Source: Cladocopium goreaui
Lineage: Eukaryota; Sar; Dinophyceae; Suessiales; Symbiodiniaceae
Direction of reading: 5' to 3'
NCBI GenBank assembly: GCA_947184155.2
Contig: CAMXCT020005002.1
Coordinates: 375,995 to 439,994 of the forward strand
DNA length: 64,000 nt
Made by a program: the position numbers and the translations under genes. Shown here piece after piece: positions 57,307 through 64,000 of the stretch. The first letter of the stretch is position 1; every line of letters begins with the position of its first letter. The notes below the pieces were generated by a model, which searched no databases, was not told the origin of the DNA, and worked only from the letters and a program-made list of their open reading frames with translations.

Positions 57307-57789
57307 TCATACTGCCAATGAAAACCATGAAATTATAGTTGCAGGGATATCAAATTTCCATTTATTTTCCTTTTCCATAAGAAATGCAACATTTGAGATC
57401 CATCTTTTTTGGAGGCTTACTGCATGCTTAGGCAAGTCCATAATGATGATTCGTCCCCTTTGGTAATCTAACCTGACAATGGAACATACCATCGCCTGAG
57501 CGTATTTCTTTGAAACAAGGGTGGAAGTGATGGAGGTTGAGAAGGAAGCAGTGGACCGGATTTTCCGGATTTTCGTGGACATTTTGCTGAGGGACCTGTG
57601 TTTGACATGGGTGCTCAGATAGGGTGATGTGAGGTTATCTTGCTGTGCAAAGACAGCAATGCAGCAATCACCCTTTTTGGGGCTTGGGCAACTAACAAAC
57701 CGCAGGAGGCTTTCGAGCCCTTCATTCGCCATAATCTTCCCTAGTTCCCAATCGTCTTCCGCATCTACGTCACTAGAATAGTGCCCCAA
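57307..57789 (-). CDS. 160-codon minus-strand frame inside an intron, doubtful
   Basis: Begins MGHYSSDVDAEDDWELGKIM and contains CCIAVFAQQDNLTSPYL and SIVRLDYQRGRIIIM. It is the longest non-repetitive minus-strand frame here. Against it, the plus strand of the same stretch reads YFFETRVEVMEVEKEAVDRI, then FRIFVDILLRDLCLTWVLR (about 57505-57622), a helix-like frame that could be an exon of the surrounding gene. Only one of the two is likely to be real. Confidence 0.25.
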   Translation of the reverse strand: MGHYSSDVDAEDDWELGKIMANEGLESLLRFVSCPSPKKGDCCIAVFAQQDNLTSPYLSTHVKHRSLSKMSTKIRKIRSTASFSTSITSTLVSKKYAQAMVCSIVRLDYQRGRIIIMDLPKHAVSLQKRWISNVAFLMEKENKWKFDIPATIISWFSLAV

Positions 57790-57959
57790 TAATAAACTTC
57801 CAATTGGGTCTGAATGCTTGATAAATGTATATGCGATGGCTTATGAATTTACAATAATTACTTTTTTTTGATCAGGTCGTGCCTTGAATATAATAAGAGA
57901 TTCTGTTTTCTGCCTTCCCTATGCACCAAGTGTCCAGTCGTACCATGATGGCAACCCAG

Positions 57960-58061
57960 GAGATCAAACAGAAGTCGGGGGTCGACACACTGTTGGTCAC
58001 CCGGGAAGTGGAATGTGATACCTACTTCGGTGTGGAGTACGTGCCTGCGATGAACGACTGA
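57960..58061 (+). CDS. Terminal exon of the 53.2-58.1 kb gene
   Basis: After GATGGCAACCCAG (ending 57959) 33 codons read EIKQKSGVDTLLVTREVECD, then TYFGVEYVPAMND, with TGA at 58059-58061. Phase 0 continues GGKAK from 57177. A further upstream acceptor (CAAGTGTCCAG) would add RTMMATQ. GC-rich and clean. The C-terminus ends in a beta-like TLLVTREV.CDTYFGVEYV stretch. Function unknown. Confidence 0.7.
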   Translation, partial: EIKQKSGVDTLLVTREVECDTYFGVEYVPAMND

Positions 58062-58444
58062 GTCGGGGTGGGGTTTTTGGAGCAATGGCTGGACTGGATG
58101 ATTTCGTTTTGGAACCCTACAAGAGATAGAAAAGACACGAACATGCAAATGCTATTAAATTACAGTTGCAAATTGCGGTTCCATTTTTTGTGGTTAATAT
58201 AAATCAATTCACTGTCATGTCGGATATTGTTTATGTTGATTTTCAGCCCCATACAGCCTCCCAAGCACTTGTCAATACCAAATGGGTGATGATACATATG
58301 TGGCTGGTAATCCATATGTTAAATCATGGATATGGGATATTGTTAGGTCAACTGGATAATTAGTTAGTTTGGCATTTGGCACCTTAGTCTTTTACTATGA
58401 AGGATAGATATATATATATATATACACAAGACATAGGCAGGACA

Positions 58445-58553
58445 TTAAGATAGATAGATAGATAGATAGATAGCTAGATAGGTAGGTAGGTAGGCAGGTA
58501 GATAGGTAGATAGGTAGAAAGACAGACAGACAGACAGATAGGTAGATAGATAA
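58445..58553. repeat. AGAT/AGGT/AGAC microsatellite
   Basis: Tetranucleotide repeats grading AGAT to AGGT to AGAC and back, beyond the 3' end of the preceding gene. A (TA)n run precedes it at 58408-58424. Confidence 0.85.
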
Positions 58554-58667
58554 TCATCCTGAAGTAGATAGAATATGGGTTTTGTGTATAAAAGCGCACT
58601 AGAATCTGGCAATATCTTTGAAAAATCGATATTCTATCTACATATTATATATATACTTCAGGACGAT

Positions 58668-58786
58668 TACCTTCCAGTAAGCTAAGAGTTATATGCAAAC
58701 TGCACATATATATATATATATACATACATGATTTACCTATTGAAAGTGATGATGTCCCATAGCTATGCTAATTTACCAGAGGGGAT
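58668..58786. mobile_element. Family A remnant
   Basis: TACCTTCCAGTAAGCTAAGA at the left and TATGCTAATTTACCAGAGGG at the right, interrupted by a (TA)n microsatellite. Confidence 0.6.
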
Positions 58787-59290
58787 ACCAACCAACCTGG
58801 AGCCTCCAGGGTGACCTTGAAACTTTGTGGATCTTTGAGCAATGGAAGATCCCCTGTAAATGGATATGTTTTAATGGCAGATGCTGGGCTTTATGGTGAT
58901 TTAACCATGAAACACTGTGTCTTTATGAGGATTCAGCCAGCAAAAACAATAGAATATTTGCTTTTGACCGAGAAAATCTGGGATTTATAGACGATTTATA
59001 TAATACACACATATATATATATATATATACATATATATGTATATGTATGTATGTATATGTGTGTGTGTTGATTTTTGTTTGCGATCCTACCAACATGGTT
59101 CATGCGGTTAGGGCATGATACAACACTGATCAGTTGGGTTTACATGGTGTTGGTGAAGCTTTAAAGTCGCCACTGCAAGTAGGGTCATCCTACATCCACC
59201 TTCTGTCGGTAAAGCTATAGCGGAAGTGTTCCCATGTTCGGTAAAGCTATGGCAATCTTTATAGGGGTCAGCAATTCCAGTGAACCATTA

Positions 59291-59403
59291 CTGGTTGGTG
59301 GTTTGGAACATGGCTTTTATTTTTCCCATATCATATATTGGGAATTTTATCATCCCAGCTGACTTTCATATTTTTTCAGAGGGGTAGGTCAACCACCAAA
59401 CAG
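59291..59403. mobile_element. Foldback element, family B, with ATTA flanks
   Basis: CTGGTTGGTGGTTTGGAACA to GGTAGGTCAACCACCAAACAG, flanked by ATTA on both sides (59287-59290 and 59404-59407), a candidate target duplication. Confidence 0.9.
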
Positions 59404-59769
59404 ATTAGGTACTGTAAGTGCTTAGTAAATATCCCATTGAAGTCCTGTAAGTGGTTGATAAATGGGTCTATAACCCATTTTTTTAAAGGGATAGCCCAGG
59501 AAAATCCAGGAAATTTCAGTGAACCATTCGTTGTTTAAGGTTGGGTCTTTGCCATTGTTGAAGGGAAGCTCTGCAGCCAGTTTTTTTGTTTTCAAAAGCT
59601 GTTGGTTTCTGGTAGATCGTCACCTTTGTACCACCAAGGTCTACCCTGCTCTCACTCCTGTAAGCCAACATATTAGTGGAAAAGCCACCTTTTATAGATC
59701 ATGTGCCGATATTTCAAGGTTTCCCCATGGGTTTTCCACCTCTTTTTGGACCAGTTTAATACCACCCCA

Positions 59770-59854
59770 CAGCGCAGCATCCCTTGTGGAAGATCGCCAG
59801 AGGTTCAAGCCTTTTGCATCGGAAGTCCTGCTTGTACTAAGAGTGCCATTTCCA
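59770..59854 (+). CDS. Exon candidate (SAASLVEDRQRFKPFASEVLL)
   Basis: After ACCACCCCACAG a frame reads SAASLVEDRQRFKPFASEVL, then LVLRVPFP, and a stop at about 59855. Moderately GC-rich and helix-like. Its relation to the genes on either side is unknown, and another frame (RSIPCGRSPEVQAF) is open. Confidence 0.35.
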
Positions 59855-60313
59855 TGACTCTCTGCTGCGCCTGAAACGGGGGCCTAGGCTGGGGTTCTGT
59901 AGATGTTCCCAGAAATACACCCAAATGTTGGCCTAATGATGTTTAAGCCTCAATATTCCCCTATATTCCCATAAACCAATATTCCCATAATTCCCAAGAA
60001 TATATTCCCAATACACCCAATATTCCCCCTATATTCCTATGATACCATAATAGAATAACCTCATCTGATGATTTTCCCAATGTGCTGGGCCATGTATCCC
60101 ATGATATTGCCATGATTGTCCACTTCAAAGATCCCTAATATTCCCATCAAACAGTTAGTTTCCCCATATCCGAATAGCCCCGAATATCAGTTGAATCTTT
60201 AGTAGTGGTTTCCCCCGTTATAATCCTATACAATCCCATCAAATCTCAGAGAATACCATTGTGATCCCTGCAAAAATCCCGAACAAATATGCTCCAAAAC
60301 CATCATTCCAAAC

Positions 60314-60427
60314 AGTTGGCTGGTGGTTTGGAACATGACTTTTATTTTCCATGTCATATTTGGGATGTCATCCTTCCCATTGACGAAGTCCATCATTTTT
60401 CAAGATGGTTATAAAACCACCAACCAG
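60314..60427. mobile_element. Foldback element, family B (diverged)
   Basis: AGTTGGCTGGTGGTTTGGAA to TATAAAACCACCAACCAG. The core differs from the other five copies, and no clear target duplication was seen. Confidence 0.75.
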
Positions 60428-60429
60428 TA

Positions 60430-60537
60430 TTATTATTAACCATCATTAACCATTATTAACCATTATTAACCATTATTAACCATTATTAACCATTAAATCC
60501 CATTAAATCCCATTAAATCCCATTAAATCCCATTAAC
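60430..60537. repeat. Tandem ACCATTATTA and AATCCCATTA arrays
   Basis: Units ACCATTATTA pass directly into AATCCCATTA units, the same core as the 35.16-36.66 kb satellite, which suggests one unit arose from the other. Confidence 0.9.
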
Positions 60538-60560
60538 CTTGCTGTTTCATGATGTTCAAG

Positions 60561-60654
60561 CCCCATCTTCCCACGGTCGGTCCTGAGGATCCACAACGAA
60601 GCCTCCGGTCGCTTGAGCGAAGAAGGCTTTCACGAGCTGATCGATGCCATTGAG
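60561..60654 (+). CDS. Exon (RIHNEASGRLSEEGFHELIDA)
   Basis: After GATGTTCAAG (ending 60560) one base plus 31 codons read PIFPRSVLRIHNEASGRLSE, then EGFHELIDAIE, with a GT donor at 60655, phase 0. The end phase matches the exon at 62103. High GC and strongly helical. S-E-E-G-F-x-E-L-I recalls the helix after an EF-hand loop, but no calcium-binding loop is present, so this is not claimed. Confidence 0.7.
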
Positions 60655-61069
60655 GTGACAGCTGGGGATTCAAGAAATGGTGAGATTAAAACACACAAAA
60701 AAAGACTGTGATTTTATATATATATAAGATTATTATGGATTTAATGCATGTATGTATAAACTATTGTGTTAATTCATTTATGTATTTACTTGTTTATTTT
60801 TACTTATGTATATATATATATATATGTTGTGATTAAGCCACAATACTAGGGATTGAATTCCACGACACGTTTCTGTTTTTGAAAAGAAAACTGCATCAGG
60901 ATAAAACATTTTCCCTCGTGAGGGCTCAAGGTGGGCCCAGCAAAGCAGCTGGTTTATGAATTTTTAAGCCCATGAAGTATATTTATATCGTGATATATCT
61001 ACCATATATATATATACCATATATATACCAATATATGTCGTGCTAGTTTTTCAGGTTATAATGTGTGAT

Positions 61070-61839
61070 TCCCCACCTGCCAGGTGAGGGTTGTTAGATT
61101 TTATGTCAGTTGCCTGCTCCTCTCCTCCTCTCCTCTCCTCCTCCTCCTGCTCAACCGCGACCCTCGACGCACAGTGTTCTCTGTCGGACCTCAACCACGA
61201 CCATCCACGCCCAGTGTTCCCTGCCGGACCTCAACCACGACCATCCCCGCCCAGTGTTCCCTGCCGGACCTCAACCACGACCATCCACGCCCAGTGTTCC
61301 CTGCCGGACCTCAACCGCGAGTATCCACGCCAAGTGTTCCCTGCCGGACCTCATGTAGGAATGTCAGATAGAATGCCATGAGATATGCCAGATAGAATGC
61401 CAGATAGAATGCGAGAAGATATGCCAGATAGAATGCCAGAAGGTATGCCAGATAGAATGCCAGATAAAATGTCAGATAGAATGCCACAAGATATGCCAGA
61501 TAGAATCCCAGAAGATTTGCCAGATAATATGCCAGATAGAATGCCAGATAGAATGCCAGAAGATATGCCAGAAGATATGCCAGAACATATGACAGAAGAT
61601 ATGCCAGATAGAATGCCAGAAGATATGCCAGATAGAATGCCAGATAGAGTGCCAGAAGATATGTCAGAATATGTGCCAGATAGAATGCCAGATAGAATGC
61701 CAAATAGAATGCCAGAAGATATGTCAGATAGAATGCCAGAAGATATGCCAGATAGAATGCCAGAAGATTTGCCAGATAGAATGCCAGTAAGAAAATGTAT
61801 AAATGTCATGGTGGGGATCACACGAAGTAAAGTAATTTT
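61070..61839 (+). repeat. Composite minisatellite element, copy 2
   Basis: Same start (TCCCCACCTGCCAGGTGAGG), same order of (CCT)n, the roughly 40-base GTGTTCCCTGCCGGACCTCA unit (about five copies) and the ATGCCAGATAGA/AGATATGCCAG array, and same end (ATGGTGGGGATCACACGAAG) as 7687-8858. Same orientation, but the arrays differ in length and variant use. It lies in the intron between the exons at 60561 and 62103. Confidence 0.9.
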
Positions 61840-62102
61840 TTAGTTATTTTTAGCAGCTTAGCCAATGGGTCTCCGCTGCGGTGATCCCATTGGCGAAACA
61901 GACCCTGTCCGAACTTGTTCAACGAAGTTTGTATATAATTCAGAAATATTAACTATACATTTAGATATATGTATATAATTATAGAGAGAGAGATGCAGCA
62001 TGCACATAGTTATGTTCAATTATATGTGTGCATCTTTATATATGTTTTTTTACGCACATGTATTTGTATCAATGTCTTGTCTTATCTCCCCTTGGCCTCC
62101 AG

Positions 62103-62231
62103 TGGTCCAGTCGTCTCCAGGAAGCTTTGCCTAGAGTGGAGGATGAGTTCGAGCAGGGCTTCGTTGCCCTGTCCTTGATGGAGCTGTTGAACCAAGAGAA
62201 GTTGCATGGCTCAGTTGTGGGACTTGGACAG
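62103..62231 (+). CDS. Exon (LPRVEDEFEQGFVALSLMELL)
   Basis: After CCTTGGCCTCCAG (ending 62102) 43 codons read WSSRLQEALPRVEDEFEQGF, then VALSLMELLNQEKLHGSVVG and LGQ, with a GT donor at 62232, phase 0 at both ends. Highly helical and acidic. Joined to the previous exon it gives LIDAIE-WSSRLQEAL, one continuous helical run. No family is recognised. Confidence 0.7.
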
Positions 62232-63136
62232 GTTGTTGCATGAAGTCATATACACATATATTTATATATATATATATCATATATATATATATAAGTGTGT
62301 ATACAATTACATGTGACACATTATGTGTGTGTAAGATGGGCTATGCCAACTTCATAGGTTATTTCATAGTTACTTCGTGTACATATATATATATATACAT
62401 TTCCAGTATGCCAGCTTGCAGATATCATTACCAAGGTTCTACCCATAAAAATCCCCTCAGCTGCACCAGGTCTTGGATACTGCATGTTGAATGGATATGA
62501 ATGGATGCTTTTTATTGGCATAGAGATGGAACAAATAATGGTAATAATTATTGAGTAATGTATGAATGGATCATTTTCCATAGCTATGTTAAATAACCGG
62601 TTGTGATATGAGTGGTGGATGGGATGGGGTAGAATGGTCATTTTGTGGGGGCACCACGGGGGGTACAATTGGATCGTAATGATATAACAATGGTTTTCAT
62701 GGTGGCCCAAATCAGTATTTCATCAATTTCAATGGAATGTTTACATTCCAGGACCCACGATTCAGTCAACAAAAACAGAGCGTTTTCTACTTTCCCTGAG
62801 CCTAGCAGGAGAGCAGAGACTTTCCCAAATATGTTCCAATCATGGGGTTACCAGGTGGTGCCCCCTACTTAGCTTGGCTGGTGTATAACCAACAATCAAC
62901 ATAAGTAGCGTTTTTTATTCTAGAAATTTGTATCGTGAATGGGTGTTAATGGGGTTGATAAACCATTTTTGTGGTGTATTGCAGCAATGTCTATATCTAC
63001 AATTTTTCATTAGAGACTAGAGATATATCTCCAATATAACTGCAGGTACACCTAGCTGGTTGTTCATTTGTTAGTGAAAAATCCACCCTTTTATAACGGT
63101 TAAATCCGCATGTTTTTTTCGGATGTCCTCAGGATC

Positions 63137-63230
63137 CGCGATGCCTGGGCGAAGACCAAAGTCCTTCGTGCTTTGTCACCAACATGGCGATAGACATGGC
63201 TGATTTATCAATCTTGGTTAATGTGGGATT
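63137..63230 (+). CDS. Exon candidate with two frames
   Basis: After GGATGTCCTCAG the phase-0 frame expected from 62231 reads DPRCLGEDQSPSCFVTNMAI, then DMADLSIL. The alternative IRDAWAKTKVLRALSPTWR ends at TAG at 63190-63192 and would be a terminal exon. GC content marks it as coding; the frame is undecided. Confidence 0.4.
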
Positions 63231-63470
63231 TTATAGTGATTTAATGGGATTTAATGGGATTTTAAAATGATTTAATCGTATTTTATAGTGATTTAATGGT
63301 GTTTTATAGTGATTTAATGGGATTTTATAGTGATTTAATGGGATTTTATAGTGATTTAATGGGATTTAATGCTGGTTTAATGGGATTTAATGGTGGTTTA
63401 ATGGGATTTAATGGTGATTTAATGGGATTTTATAGTGACTTACTTGGGATTTTATAGTGATTTTATATAA
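63228..63470. repeat. TTTAATGGGA/TTTTATAGTGA array
   Basis: Units GATTTAATGGGATTTTATAG and GGTTTAATGGGATTTAATGG repeat about twelve times. Their complement contains AATCCCATTA, so this is an inverted, shorter relative of the 35.16-36.66 kb satellite. Confidence 0.9.
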
Positions 63471-64000
63471 TCGGATATCAATGGGAGATGGTGGAGGTTA
63501 ATCTTGTAAATACCCAAGAATAAATGGGAAAATCTTCCATAACATCGAGTTTGTACTAGGAAAAGCATCTATAACATGGGGTTAACATCCAAAACGTTGG
63601 GATGTTTACTGGAATGATTCACCCAACACTGTGAATATAGCTAACAAGAATTGGGATGGCACTTGGGAATAATTTGGGTAAACCCAATGCCATAAACCTA
63701 CAATTGTGGGGATGATTTTTACCGCTGATGTACGGTAATATTGGGAATCTTAGGGAGTGTTTATATTATTGGTTTTAACACATTCATGGGAAACCAGGTA
63801 AATCCAAATGGGGTGGAAACTTGGACCAAATGACCATGCATTTGATCTCAATTTTTCACCCTTTTGATATGAAGATGCGCTGACACGTTGTCTTTGTATA
63901 CTGCTGCTCCGGTTGGTTGTGGGCTGCATTTTGTTTGTAGTGTGTTTTTTCTCCGGTTGGCACAGTTTCAAAGACCAGGCGGGCCTGGACCCAGTTTCCC
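63470..64000. other. No gene seen to the window end
   Basis: Mostly AT-rich, probably intronic. A GC-rich stretch begins at about 63963 (AAGACCAGGCGGGCCTGGAC) and runs off the end; it may be the start of the next exon. Confidence 0.3.

Noticed and set aside
60561..60654. EF-hand calcium-binding site
   Set aside because: The helix pattern is similar but the Asp/Asn/Gly-rich 12-residue loop is absent.
1..64000. tRNA, rRNA or other structured RNA genes
   Set aside because: No cloverleaf with a T-arm GGTTCGAATCC-type motif or rRNA core was found by eye; a covariance-model scan was not possible.

Overview
The window looks like nuclear DNA of a dinoflagellate, most likely a Symbiodiniaceae-type coral symbiont. 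This is inferred from content and no search was run. Support: GC-rich coding islands of 40-150 bases sit in long AT-rich introns bounded by GT/AG (some possibly GC/AG). Every credible coding island reads on the + strand, as in the one-way gene arrays known in dinoflagellates. The protein types (mTERF repeats behind a nuclease-like domain, a cold-shock-like fold with the WIKP...IDHP...GKIY signature, RanBP2 zinc finger, long leucine-rich-repeat protein) and the abundant foldback elements fit that group. No rRNA, tRNA, CRISPR array or bacterial operon was seen.

Layout. 0.3-1.25 kb: 3' end of an unrecognised gene. 2.2-3.9 kb: nearly intronless mTERF-repeat gene, the clearest gene here. 4.0-5.2 kb: diverged, truncated copy of its 5' flank and first domain. 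5.5-13.2 kb: a cold-shock-like RNA-binding protein gene in small exons, with Lys/Gly-rich linkers before the fold and a Trp/Gly-rich stretch after it; an intron here holds a 1.2-kb composite minisatellite. 14.7-17.2 kb: three exon candidates of uncertain frame. 17.9-39.7 kb: a scattered series of short leucine-rich-repeat exons, probably one very long gene, with two large repeat blocks in its introns (32.29-34.43 and 35.16-36.66 kb). 40.6-41.9 kb: two phase-compatible exons ending in a stop, perhaps the end of that gene. 42.9-52.5 kb: a many-exon gene ending in a RanBP2-type zinc finger. 53.2-58.1 kb: a multi-exon gene of unknown function. 60.6-63.2 kb: start of another unknown gene, whose intron holds a second copy of the composite minisatellite.

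Repeats dominate. Family A (about 105-125 bp, arms CCCTCTGGTAA...TTACCAGAGGG inside TA/TA) has about 20 copies. Family B (about 100-115 bp, CTGGTTGGTGGT...ACCACCAACCAG) has six, three with matching 4-base flanks. A third hairpin family, a fourth long-armed hairpin, and a satellite built on AATCCCATTA are also present.

Intron-exon models come from reading frames, splice dinucleotides, phase matching and GC-rich third positions by eye; they are not transcript-supported. Where two frames compete this is stated.
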